DNA of 7,119 nucleotides from Pedobacter sp. UBA5917 (GCF_002432345.1 NZ_DJDT01000244.1:1-7119); one strand, 5' to 3'. Positions 1 through 6,109 are shown, counted from the stretch's first letter. Notes: generated from the letters alone by a model not told the origin. Translations and numbers: made by a program.

Positions 1-357
1 CTCGGTATCATCAAATACACCTTTCGATGCATCAAAAACATCAGAAGTATAAGGATCTGCCGCTGTTGGAAAATTAAGGCGCATCCCCTTGGGTAGTGGT
101 AATTTATCGCTATTGCAGATAGCAGCCCAGTTTTTAAAGGAAACGCCAAGTATTACAGAAGTGTTGCGGTCTTTAAGTTCGGAATGGGTATTGATTTCTT
201 TTCGTAACGAAGCCATCAGATCGGCCAATTGCTGACGGTTTACGCGCGTTTTGGTCCAAAGGGTGGTAAAAATGGCGAATGGTGAAGGGTAAACCAATCC
301 ACGCTGGCAGTGTTTCCATACTTCATCTAATCTTTCTTCCAGTTTTAGTGTAATCAT
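1..357 (-). CDS. Probable Dyp-type peroxidase, N-terminal fragment
   Basis: The first 119 residues of a protein starting at the ATG at 357 and running open off the left edge. Visible stretches are RGLVYPSPFAIFTTLWTKT near residues 19-37, TSVILGVSFKNW near 86-97, LPLPKGMRLNFP near 106-117 region and a final SKGVFDDTE. The pattern of a hydrophobic first strand, then a V-x-G-x-(SF/Y)-x-x-W segment, then a proline-rich turn, matches the N-terminal ferredoxin-like half of dye-decolorizing peroxidases, which are haem enzymes oxidising dyes, phenolics or porphyrin-type substrates with hydrogen peroxide. The diagnostic GxxDG motif and the haem-ligand histidine would lie beyond the window, so the family call rests on this half only. 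No signal peptide is seen, suggesting a cytoplasmic protein. No TAnnTTTG promoter element was found on the minus strand just upstream. Alternative: another conserved protein with the same fold. Confidence 0.6.
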   Translation of the reverse strand, partial: MITLKLEERLDEVWKHCQRGLVYPSPFAIFTTLWTKTRVNRQQLADLMASLRKEINTHSELKDRNTSVILGVSFKNWAAICNSDKLPLPKGMRLNFPTAADPYTSDVFDASKGVFDDTE

Positions 358-738
358 TTTCGAGCAATTTATATTTGTAGATGGATAAATATGTTCTACA
401 AGGGATAGACATATACTACCCTAAATAACTACATTTTTACGTATTAAAACACCGTATAATCACCCTATTTTATAAGTGGTATTGCCGTTAAGTTAGGAGG
501 AAAGGAGATATACAATCACATTATATTTTTTACCATATAAGACAATTAACAGGATATGAGCTTATATCGAGAGACATTTTCTGACCACCTAAGTCACCTT
601 AGCCCACCTGAGTTTTGCAAGCTGCCTAATATAAAACCGGATAATATGTAGGATATTCAGAACATCACCTCAATTTTTTGGATCGCAGCGCTGGCAGGTA
701 TCAAAATGATGGTAAGTAGGAAGCCTAATCTTAGCCCC
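358..738. other. Intergenic region with no convincing gene
   Basis: This 381-bp stretch lies between the peroxidase start and the end of the VOC gene. The longest local reading frame with an ATG (556-651, plus, 31 codons) has no coding character. What it does hold: a plus-strand TATATTTG (370-377) matching the Bacteroidota -7 element but with no -33 TTG at the right distance and no gene after it; a purine tract with a perfect Shine-Dalgarno core (494-507) and no start codon nearby; and three CACCT repeats at 586, 595 and 605. The end of the VOC operon shows no clear hairpin plus T-run here. Confidence 0.6.
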
Positions 739-1116
739 TTACTTCCTTTGTTTCAACTGAAAAACATTGCCTTCGGGATCTTCGCCATCGCAAAGCCAAT
801 AAGCATAATCAGGAAATGTTTTGATTTCATTGATCTGCACTTTTTCGCCAAGCAGATAATCCCTTAAATCGGTAATATTATCCACCTCGAAAACAAGTTT
901 GGTATTGTTTCCAGATTTAAAAAGTCCTTTGTTTTTATCCAAATATTGATCGCCAATTTTATGAAGCGCAATATTGCAGCTACCTGCCTTGAGCAGCAAC
1001 CACTCCGACGGAGTTTCTTCGAGCACCTCTAATTTTAAAACACCTGTATAAAAAGACTTTAAATGCGCCACGTCCTTTACAAAAAGAATGATGGTATCTA
1101 AGTTAAATTTCAGCAT
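739..1116 (-). CDS. VOC-superfamily (glyoxalase/bleomycin-resistance fold) protein
   Basis: A 125-residue protein, the usual length for a single-domain vicinal-oxygen-chelate protein with two beta-alpha-beta-beta-beta modules. The first module begins LDTIILFVKDVAHLKSFYTG (6-25), with the F-Y-x-x-V-L-x-L-E helix-strand typical of the family; the second carries LVFEVDNITDLRDYL (74-88) and ends in DPEGNVFQL (113-121), the standard VOC closing motif. Where metal-dependent members have a glutamate two residues after N-V, this protein has Gln120, and the first strand has no histidine (Asp7 instead); only His52 remains as a possible ligand. It may therefore bind a ligand without being a metal glyoxalase; substrate unknown. 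The ATG at 1116 is chosen because the longer open frame back to 1188 would overlap the upstream regulator gene and adds sequence unlike a VOC N-terminus. It lies 14 bp after the XRE gene and is probably co-transcribed with it. Confidence 0.82.
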   Translation of the reverse strand: MLKFNLDTIILFVKDVAHLKSFYTGVLKLEVLEETPSEWLLLKAGSCNIALHKIGDQYLDKNKGLFKSGNNTKLVFEVDNITDLRDYLLGEKVQINEIKTFPDYAYWLCDGEDPEGNVFQLKQRK

Positions 1117-1130
1117 AAAATTTTCGTTGA

Positions 1131-1340
1131 TTATACTTTTGCCCTGTATTCCAAAATATCGGCAGGCTGGCAATCCAGCACTTGGCATATTGCATCGAGT
1201 GTGCTAAAACGCATGGCTTTTGCTTTTCCTGTTTTGAGGATAGAAAGATTGGCCAGGGTTAAACCCACTTTTTCGGAAAGCTCATTTAATGACATTTTAC
1301 GTTTGGCCATCATCACATCCAGATTTACAATAATCGGCAT
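1131..1340 (-). CDS. Small XRE/Cro-type helix-turn-helix regulator
   Basis: A 69-residue DNA-binding protein consisting of little more than one helix-turn-helix domain. The helices can be followed as MAKRKMSLNELSEKVG (11-26), TLANLSILKTGKAKA (28-42, the turn and recognition helix) and FSTLDAICQVLDCQPADILEY (45-65), the last being the signature end of the short XRE regulators. Members of this group are widely paired with DUF2975 membrane proteins, and here the start codon lies only 3 bp after the DUF2975 stop, so the two are almost surely one transcript. The first residues (MPIIVNLDVMMAKRK) match the usual N-terminus of this family, supporting the ATG at 1340 over the internal Met10/Met11. A natural reading is that it regulates its own operon, whose promoter has symmetric elements at 1942-1984; this is inference. 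Ligand or signal unknown. Confidence 0.9.
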   Translation of the reverse strand: MPIIVNLDVMMAKRKMSLNELSEKVGLTLANLSILKTGKAKAMRFSTLDAICQVLDCQPADILEYRAKV

Positions 1341-1343
1341 AAA

Positions 1344-1883
1344 TTATATGGTTAACTCGTTCTCTGTCTGGATCTCGATCCCTTTCTTAAAAATCTGAGC
1401 AATTACAAAAAGCGCAACACTCATAAATAACCAGGCATCGCCACCGCCCAAAGCGGTAAGATCGGCAATATGTACACCTTTATTAATTAACCATTCGGCA
1501 TAATTTAATCCCCAAAGAGAAAACACCCCGATTAAAAAGGCAGCATAAGCTATTTTAAAAATAAAATCTCTTACCCCGTTATTAAATGGTTGCTCCAAAT
1601 TTAATTTCTTATCGTATAAAAGTTTAACGATGAGGTAAAATAACCAGGCTTTCGCCACAGCAACAATGCTTAGGAGCAGTATTTCCACAAAAAAATGCCC
1701 GTGATCATACTGAAAAAGTGCAGTAAGATCTACCTGTTGCCACAAACGATCAACAATTGTTGGTTTTGCCAGGGTAAAAACCGCGGTTACGATAAAGCCG
1801 CCAGCCTGGATACACAGGCCAACAAATATAATCCACGCAAGGATGTGCAATACTTTAAGTATCTGCGTTGTACCAATTTTCAT
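1344..1883 (-). CDS. DUF2975 family integral membrane protein
   Basis: A 179-residue inner-membrane protein with four predicted transmembrane segments near residues 10-38, 63-90, 107-127 and 148-166. The C-terminal IFKKGIEIQTENELTI (164-179) is the hallmark ending of DUF2975 proteins, which otherwise have no known biochemical function. It is the first gene of the operon with the XRE regulator (3 bp gap) and the VOC gene. The family's standing association with small XRE regulators suggests the membrane protein and regulator act together, perhaps as sensor and effector, but nothing in the sequence proves this. The frame is open to an ATG at 1964, but the ATG at 1883 is preferred: the residues upstream of it are not family-like and the promoter at 1914-1943 would start transcription inside the longer version, leaving roughly a 25-nt leader for this start. 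Confidence 0.88.
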   Translation of the reverse strand: MKIGTTQILKVLHILAWIIFVGLCIQAGGFIVTAVFTLAKPTIVDRLWQQVDLTALFQYDHGHFFVEILLLSIVAVAKAWLFYLIVKLLYDKKLNLEQPFNNGVRDFIFKIAYAAFLIGVFSLWGLNYAEWLINKGVHIADLTALGGGDAWLFMSVALFVIAQIFKKGIEIQTENELTI

Positions 1884-1913
1884 AATTTCTATAATTTGAT
1901 TAATAACACAAAA

Positions 1914-1943
1914 CAAACGTAATGAATATTTATCGAAAAACAA
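1914..1943 (-). promoter_or_regulatory. Bacteroidota-type promoter of the DUF2975-XRE-VOC operon
   Basis: Read on the minus strand, TTG (1943-1941), exactly 19 bp, then TACGTTTG (1921-1914). This matches the consensus of the primary sigma factor of Bacteroidota (-33 TTTG/TTG, -7 TAnnTTTG) at all defined -7 positions. Transcription would start a few bases downstream, around 1909, leaving a short leader before the ATG at 1883. The promoter sits inside the longest possible DUF2975 reading frame, which argues against that longer start. Confidence 0.75.
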
Positions 1944-1984
1944 TAAATATTTATTTTTTATCAATCCATTTATTCTAGATTGAT
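1942..1984. promoter_or_regulatory. Candidate operator elements upstream of the DUF2975 operon
   Basis: Three symmetric or repeated elements cluster at the promoter. AATAAATATTTATT (1942-1955) is a perfect 14-bp palindrome that covers part of the -33 TTG. Its core AATATTTAT (1946-1954) recurs in the same orientation at 1925-1933, exactly 21 bp away (two helical turns), inside the -33/-7 spacer. Further upstream ATCAATC (1960-1966) and GATTGAT (1978-1984) form a 7-bp inverted repeat with an 11-bp spacer. Placement over and near the promoter would suit repression by the operon's own XRE protein. The region is very AT-rich, so chance symmetry is a real alternative. Confidence 0.35.
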
Positions 1985-2023
1985 TGCGTATTATTATAAT
2001 TATAGAAAGCTGGCACTTTATTT

Positions 2024-2884
2024 TTAAAGATATTTTTTTGTGTTGCGATTGGCCTTTTTCAGTTTATAATCGAACCACTTTTGCCCGAATAAACGACGGA
2101 GGATATTATCGATTCGACGAATAATAAAGATATTTTTGAAACCGGTAAGTTTATCTGCAAACGAGGCCGACAAGGCCCTGTGACTTACAGAATAGCCCTG
2201 GCTTAGGTATTGGATATAATGCCAATAACCTGAAGGGATGTAAAGCGTTTCGCCGGGTTTAAGGGTGCATTCCCAACCTTTCAACAGTTTTAACGCAGGA
2301 TATTTTTCATAGTCGGGGTTTCTCAAATCAACCAGGCCATGAAAATTGAACGGCAGCTTATATAGAAATACAGATTGATTATTGGGGAAGAGGTAAATCT
2401 TTTTTTCTCCCTCAAACTGGCTAAGGAAAACATGGCTCATATCGATGTCATAATGATACCTTACACTTGCCCCTTCCCCACCAAAAAACAGCAATGGAAA
2501 ATTGGTTAGGAAACCTTTCATTGGAGGTGTAACCTGAAGTGCTTTCCGGAGTTTTGGTTTATAAACCAACAGGTTGAACAAAAACAGCCTGAGTTCGCTC
2601 GGTCCCTCTTCAATCAGATCGAGATAATTTGAAAATGTCATTTCGCTTTCTGCCGGACTGGTTACATAATCGGGATGTGCATGTTCACTACCATGTACAG
2701 CTACCAGTTTATTCCCGGCTTCTTTTCTAAAATAGTCGTAATTCCAGTTTTTAAAGGCATCACTATTTGAGATAAAATTGCTCAAAATAACCGGCTTTTT
2801 CGCCTTCACATAGTTTTTATCAAAATCTACCATATTTAGATCCTGAAGGTAGGTTATGGTTTCGAGGGTCATTTTTAAATCCAT
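2024..2884 (-). CDS. JmjC-like cupin (cupin-like domain, Cupin_8 type) protein
   Basis: A 286-residue protein resembling bacterial JmjC-like cupins, a group of Fe(II)/2-oxoglutarate-type oxygenases that includes protein and small-molecule hydroxylases. The N-terminal part has FDKNYVKAKKPVILSNFI (21-38) and WNYDYFRKEAG (47-57), both typical openings of this family. The facial-triad ligands are present: H-x-D at His144 and Asp146 in VRYHYDIDMSHVF, and the distal His222 in LYIPSGYWHYIQYL. KGWECTLKPGETLYIPSGYW is the expected segment leading to the distal ligand, and a lysine-rich tail of about 45 residues follows the fold. Substrate unknown. Cytoplasmic, no signal peptide. The ATG at 2884 is chosen; an ATG at 2872 (MTLETI) is equally possible and a GTG at 2914 is less likely. 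It lies 182 bp after the TlpA gene, so it may have its own promoter, though no consensus one is visible. Confidence 0.82.
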   Translation of the reverse strand: MDLKMTLETITYLQDLNMVDFDKNYVKAKKPVILSNFISNSDAFKNWNYDYFRKEAGNKLVAVHGSEHAHPDYVTSPAESEMTFSNYLDLIEEGPSELRLFLFNLLVYKPKLRKALQVTPPMKGFLTNFPLLFFGGEGASVRYHYDIDMSHVFLSQFEGEKKIYLFPNNQSVFLYKLPFNFHGLVDLRNPDYEKYPALKLLKGWECTLKPGETLYIPSGYWHYIQYLSQGYSVSHRALSASFADKLTGFKNIFIIRRIDNILRRLFGQKWFDYKLKKANRNTKKYL

Positions 2885-2948
2885 TACAGCTGTATCTGCA
2901 TTAATCAGATACACTTATAAAAGGTTCGTTTTGGTTATCATTTTTTTC

Positions 2949-2970
2949 AGGGGTGGCCTAAACCTCCCCT
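2949..2970 (-). other. GC-rich hairpin in the leader of the cupin gene
   Basis: AGGGG (2949-2953) pairs with CCCCT (2966-2970); a T-T mismatch is followed by GG/CC, with a six-base loop. On the minus strand it is followed by a run of seven A, not T, so it is not a standard intrinsic terminator for the TlpA transcript. It stands about 65 bp upstream of the cupin ATG and could be a leader structure or a remnant. It is the only GC-rich structure in the 182-bp gap 2885-3066. Confidence 0.4.
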
Positions 2971-3066
2971 ATTATTATGTATACGGTAAGCTTTTGCATA
3001 TTTCAAATAGAAAAGACAGCCTACCTGGTATTTTCACTTAAAAAGCTATTCGGTAATATTATTTAC

Positions 3067-4194
3067 CTACTTGCTTTTGGCTTCTAAAAGCGATGCGAGT
3101 TTTTCTTTTAATGCTTCTCCACGTAGTCCTTTTGCAATAATTTTCCCATCCGGATCGATTAAAAAATTTGCCGGGATCGATCTGATACCATATTGTTTTG
3201 CTACGGCATTATCCCAAAATTTCAGGTCCGAAACATGTGTCCAGGTTAAATGGTCATCAGCAATGGCTTTTAACCAGGCTTCTTTTTTACCCGGCTGATC
3301 TAAAGAAACGCCCAAAATGGTAAAACCTTTATCTTTAAACTGGTTATAGGCTGCTACAACATTCGGGTTCTCCTGACGGCACGGTCCGCACCACGAAGCC
3401 CAGAAATCAACAAGAACATATTTCCCTTTAAAATCCGATAATTTTACAGGTTTATCATTTACATCATTCTGTACAAAATCAGGTGCCTGAAGGCCAATTT
3501 TGGTTTTCTTTACGGCATTAAAGTAAATAGAAATGTCTTTACCCGCTTTACTGTCTTTTACAACCCCATCCAAACCGGCATAAACCTGTTCGGCTTCAGC
3601 CTGTGCAGTTTCGCTGGTTGCAATCTGCTGGATAGCGGTTAAACTAACGAACGACTTAGGGTTTTGACGCGCAAAACCAAGGTATATCGGCTCCAATTCT
3701 TTACTGGTGGTTTCGTAACGTTTGTAAATGGCTTCGGTAACCGCTTTATCTTTTTTCTGCTCTGCTGTTAGTGTACCAAACTCGCCACTAATTGCTGCAA
3801 GTTTATCCTGTACAGGCTTGGTTAGCGCTTTTAGTTTATCATTATCGGTATTTACCCGCGATCCGGTAATTGATGCGTTTTTTAACGAGTCGGTAGCAGT
3901 AAGTTTAATGGTACTGGCTTCGAGGTAGAAGGATAAAAAGTCGCGCTTTCCATTTTTATCAGCAGGTTTTCTGTAAACCGATGCCCTAACCGGATCGGTC
4001 ACTTTTCCCGAAAATGAGAATGCCCCATCTTTTAATGTTGTCGAATCTGTAAGCGATTGACCATTTTGAGCATAACTAAGGTATACCTTTTCTGTACCTG
4101 TCGATTTTTTTAATGTCCCTTCCACAGAGAAAGGTTTTTGTGCCATTGCTGCAACCGGAAGTGTGCTGATGGCAATTAATAATGATTTTTTCAT
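3067..4194 (-). CDS. Secreted TlpA-family thiol-disulfide protein with DUF4369-like N-terminal domain
   Basis: A 375-residue exported protein. Residues 1-19 are a Sec signal peptide (MKKSLLIAIS core, likely cut after AMA-18 before Gln19), with no lipobox cysteine. Residues about 22-115 form a beta-rich DUF4369-like domain (VEGTLKK, KVYLSYAQNGQSLTDSTTL, DGAFSFSGKV), then a helical, charged stretch to about 225. Residues about 233-375 are an AhpC/TSA-thioredoxin domain: GLQAPDFVQND, LSDFKGKYVLVDFWASWC, the redox site Cys269-Gly-Pro-Cys272, and the cis-proline Pro341 in RSIPANFLIDPDGKI. Such proteins reduce or isomerise periplasmic thiols; Bacteroidota carry many paralogues, so the partner cannot be named. 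The gene starts 45 bp after the cysteine desulfurase stop with no terminator or consensus promoter between, so it probably shares that transcript and its riboswitch. Confidence 0.92.
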   Translation of the reverse strand: MKKSLLIAISTLPVAAMAQKPFSVEGTLKKSTGTEKVYLSYAQNGQSLTDSTTLKDGAFSFSGKVTDPVRASVYRKPADKNGKRDFLSFYLEASTIKLTATDSLKNASITGSRVNTDNDKLKALTKPVQDKLAAISGEFGTLTAEQKKDKAVTEAIYKRYETTSKELEPIYLGFARQNPKSFVSLTAIQQIATSETAQAEAEQVYAGLDGVVKDSKAGKDISIYFNAVKKTKIGLQAPDFVQNDVNDKPVKLSDFKGKYVLVDFWASWCGPCRQENPNVVAAYNQFKDKGFTILGVSLDQPGKKEAWLKAIADDHLTWTHVSDLKFWDNAVAKQYGIRSIPANFLIDPDGKIIAKGLRGEALKEKLASLLEAKSK

Positions 4195-4239
4195 AGTTGT
4201 TGGTTTTAACAGTTTGATTTTTTTTAATATGGATAATAT

Positions 4240-5394
4240 TTATGCCGAACGCAGGCTGGGTTGTCCCAGTATATTTTCGCTGTATTGATTAAGAACCGTA
4301 ATTACCTGATCTATTTCCTGGTCGGTATTGTATCGGCTAAAAGAAAAACGGATTATATCGTACCCGTTGCGTGGCATTAAGGCCTGGATAACGTGCGAAG
4401 AACCATGGCTGGTGCAGGCGCTTCCACCCGAAGCGTAAATCCCCAAAACATCGAGATTGGTAAGCAGGTCTGCAGTATTCTCAATCTGAGGTAAGGCAAT
4501 ACTTAATATAGTAGAGAGACTTTTGTCGATATTTTTAGAATGCCCGTTAAAAATAATTCCGGGCAAATGTTTAATGCCGTTAATCAGCTGCTGTTTTAAA
4601 CTTACGATATGCGATTCGTGCTGATCGAAGTTAGCATAGGCACCCGAAAGCGCTGAAGCCAGTCCCACTATTCCCGAAACATTCTCTGTTCCGGCCCTTT
4701 TTCCCGATTCCTGCGATCCACCATTTAGCAGCGAGCGTAAATTTGCCGGATCTTTGGCGTATAAAAAACCTACACCTTTTGGGCCGTGAAACTTATGTGC
4801 AGAGCCAACCAAAAAATCAGGCCCAAGCAAACGGGTATTGTACCTGATATGGCCCATGGTTTGCACGGTATCCGAATGTAAAATTGCATCGTGGTGCTCG
4901 GCAAGGTCGGCAATTTCATCAATCGGGTTTAAGTTGCCGATTTCATTATTACCATGCATCAGTGAGATTAAAGCCCTGTTATTCTCTTCGAGTAAACGAT
5001 CGAGATGCGGAAGGGATAAATTTCCATTAGCATCATTTTCTACATACAATAGTTTGATTAAACCGGCTTTTTCAGCTGTTTTTAGTGTATTAAGAACTGC
5101 ATGATGTTCGAGCCTTGAAGTAATGGCCACATCAATTTTGTGGTGGTGGATTGCTGAAAGGATAGCAGTATTATCGGCCTCCGTTCCGCCAGAGGTAAAG
5201 AAGATATTTTCCGGTCTGGCATTTAAGTTTTCGGCTATTATTTTCCTCGATCTTTCTACCGCTACCCTTGCCTCCCTGCCCAGCGCATGTGCTGAAGATG
5301 GATTGGCAAACGATTGGAAAACATAAGGTTCCATTTCGGTAAAAACCTCATTCGAAAGTGGTGTAGTTGCGGCATTGTCCAAATAAATATTCAT
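4240..5394 (-). CDS. Cysteine desulfurase (NifS/IscS-like, PLP-dependent)
   Basis: A 384-residue cytosolic fold-type I PLP enzyme that removes sulfur from cysteine as an enzyme-bound persulfide, giving alanine. Landmarks in order: YLDNAATTPLS (4-14), ANPSSAHALGREAR (30-43), FTSGGTEADN (66-75), LEHHAVL with the ring-stacking His97, Asp175 and Gln178 in HSDTVQTMG, the PLP-binding Lys201 in GSAHKFHGPKGVGFLY, GKRAGTENVSG (231-241) and the sulfur-carrying Cys327 in SGGSACTSHGSSHV. All catalytic residues are present. The loop after Cys327 seems about two residues shorter than in IscS or NifS. No iscU, sufS or sufE partners lie in the window, so it need not be the housekeeping Fe-S enzyme; tRNA thiolation or sulfur supply are alternatives. 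The SAM-I riboswitch in its leader points to control by SAM/methionine status. Start ATG at 5394 follows an AAAGG tract directly. Confidence 0.93.
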   Translation of the reverse strand: MNIYLDNAATTPLSNEVFTEMEPYVFQSFANPSSAHALGREARVAVERSRKIIAENLNARPENIFFTSGGTEADNTAILSAIHHHKIDVAITSRLEHHAVLNTLKTAEKAGLIKLLYVENDANGNLSLPHLDRLLEENNRALISLMHGNNEIGNLNPIDEIADLAEHHDAILHSDTVQTMGHIRYNTRLLGPDFLVGSAHKFHGPKGVGFLYAKDPANLRSLLNGGSQESGKRAGTENVSGIVGLASALSGAYANFDQHESHIVSLKQQLINGIKHLPGIIFNGHSKNIDKSLSTILSIALPQIENTADLLTNLDVLGIYASGGSACTSHGSSHVIQALMPRNGYDIIRFSFSRYNTDQEIDQVITVLNQYSENILGQPSLRSA

Positions 5395-5450
5395 CCTTTA
5401 AATCTTTAAATTTACCACAGGCTTACCCAGATTCTATTTCTGAAATCTTC

Positions 5451-5546
5451 CTTATCTTCCCTTTTTTATAGGAAGGATTTAGCACCTTATTTGGCAACAG
5501 GTTGCTAAGACTTCATCGGGCCTTTCCCTCAGTCTTTCTGGATAAG
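5451..5546 (-). promoter_or_regulatory. SAM-I (S-box) riboswitch aptamer
   Basis: Read on the minus strand, the aptamer opens with CUUAUC (5546-5541) and closes with GAUAAG (5456-5451), a perfect 6-bp P1. P2 is AAGACU (5536-5531) with AGUCUU (5512-5507), enclosing the conserved kink-turn and loop sequence GAGGGAAAGGCCCGAUGA. Then come the invariant GCAACC (5505-5500) and GGUGCUAA-type segment (5486-5479) of P3, and a short P4 (CUUCC 5475-5471 with GGAA 5460-5457). This is the canonical SAM-I consensus, almost base for base. These aptamers bind S-adenosylmethionine and usually lower expression when SAM is plentiful. The cysteine desulfurase ATG is 56 bp further on. No hairpin with a U-run lies between, so control may be at translation initiation or by another means. 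Confidence 0.93.
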
Positions 5547-5570
5547 TCTGCAAATTATTTCTTGCGGAAG

Positions 5571-5578
5571 CAAATATA
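5571..5578 (-). promoter_or_regulatory. -7 promoter element ahead of the SAM riboswitch
   Basis: TATATTTG on the minus strand (5578-5571) matches the Bacteroidota TAnnTTTG element exactly and stands 25 bp before the first base of the riboswitch, so a transcript would begin about 20 nt upstream of P1. No TTG is present 19 bp further upstream, so the -33 element is weak or absent. Placement is ideal for the riboswitch-desulfurase-TlpA unit. Confidence 0.55.
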
Positions 5579-5828
5579 TACAATTCCCATAGATTTTATA
5601 GTCTTTTTAATCAAAATGCTTTAAAAACATCCTTTCTGCTAAAATAGTCTGGATTATTGCACATTTATGACCATTAATTTATGCTTTTCGGGCAAATGAA
5701 AATACTGTGGTTATACATAAAGACTTTCGAATATGTAATTATTCCCGCTTAAACAGGCGATTACAAAAAAAATGAATTATTTTTCACGATGTTTTTTGGT
5801 CGGCATTATTTTTGTTACAAAGGCCGGT

Positions 5829-5975
5829 ATGAAAAGGAAAGATATAGTCAGTGCGCTCTTAGGTATATTGATTATGGCCATTACTTATTGGGTATTGTTC
5901 TACCGGCTTAGCCCTAAGGACCATAAACCGGTTAAAACATTTTCTTCAATTTCCCATCCCAAAAATTTCGGGTAA
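5829..5975 (+). CDS. Possible small single-span membrane protein
   Basis: A 48-residue open frame, MKRKDIVSALLGILIM onward, not recognised as any known family. Residues 1-4 are charged, about 6-25 form one hydrophobic helix (IVSALLGILIMAITYWVLFY), and the remainder is a polar, basic tail ending HPKNFG. The only gene candidate on the plus strand, it stands in a gap of more than 600 bp. A TATTTTTG matching the Bacteroidota -7 element ends 14 bp before this ATG, but no -33 TTG is in place; the terminator-like hairpin at 6110-6141 would end its transcript. The frame is open upstream to an ATG at 5772 (67 residues) with an A-rich tract before it; that start is possible but its extra segment adds little. 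Could be a chance ORF. Confidence 0.38.
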   Translation: MKRKDIVSALLGILIMAITYWVLFYRLSPKDHKPVKTFSSISHPKNFG

Positions 5976-6109
5976 TCTGTACTGTACATTTTGCAAAACA
6001 GCGGATAGCTTTTTGACTTGAAAATCTAAACATATAAACCATATTTAGAAGTTCTGGAAGGGGAATAATTCTATTCTCAGCCAACCCAGCATTGACAAAA
6101 AATTAAGCT

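Noticed and set aside
370..377. Plus-strand TATATTTG as a promoter
   Set aside because: Matches the -7 element but lacks a -33 TTG and has no plus-strand gene downstream; such matches are expected by chance in AT-rich DNA.
500..515. Sequence similar to the leader of common expression vectors (AAGGAGATATACA)
   Set aside because: The flanks show no vector sequence and no ATG follows; a 13-base match in a purine-rich tract is best taken as coincidence.
556..651. 31-codon plus-strand ORF in the left spacer
   Set aside because: No promoter, no ribosome site, no recognisable composition or domain; length is within chance expectation.
1117..1188. Longer N-terminus for the VOC protein starting at 1188
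   Set aside because: It would overlap the XRE gene by 58 bp and adds 24 residues not typical of a VOC protein; the ATG at 1116 gives the standard family start.
1884..1964. Longer DUF2975 start at 1964
   Set aside because: The promoter at 1914-1943 lies inside it, and the extra residues do not fit the family N-terminus.
2885..2914. GTG start for the cupin at 2914
   Set aside because: A rarer start codon with no supporting upstream signal; ATG at 2884 or 2872 fits the domain boundary.
2949..2970. Hairpin as terminator of the TlpA transcript
   Set aside because: On the minus strand it is followed by A7 rather than a T-run, so it does not fit an intrinsic terminator.
3071..5326. Several 66-88 codon plus-strand ORFs across the TlpA and desulfurase genes
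   Set aside because: They are antisense shadows of two well-supported minus-strand genes and show no domain or start signal.
5681..5752. 23-codon plus-strand ORF (MLFGQMKILW...)
   Set aside because: Too short to judge, with no promoter match upstream; it could be a small hydrophobic peptide but nothing supports it.
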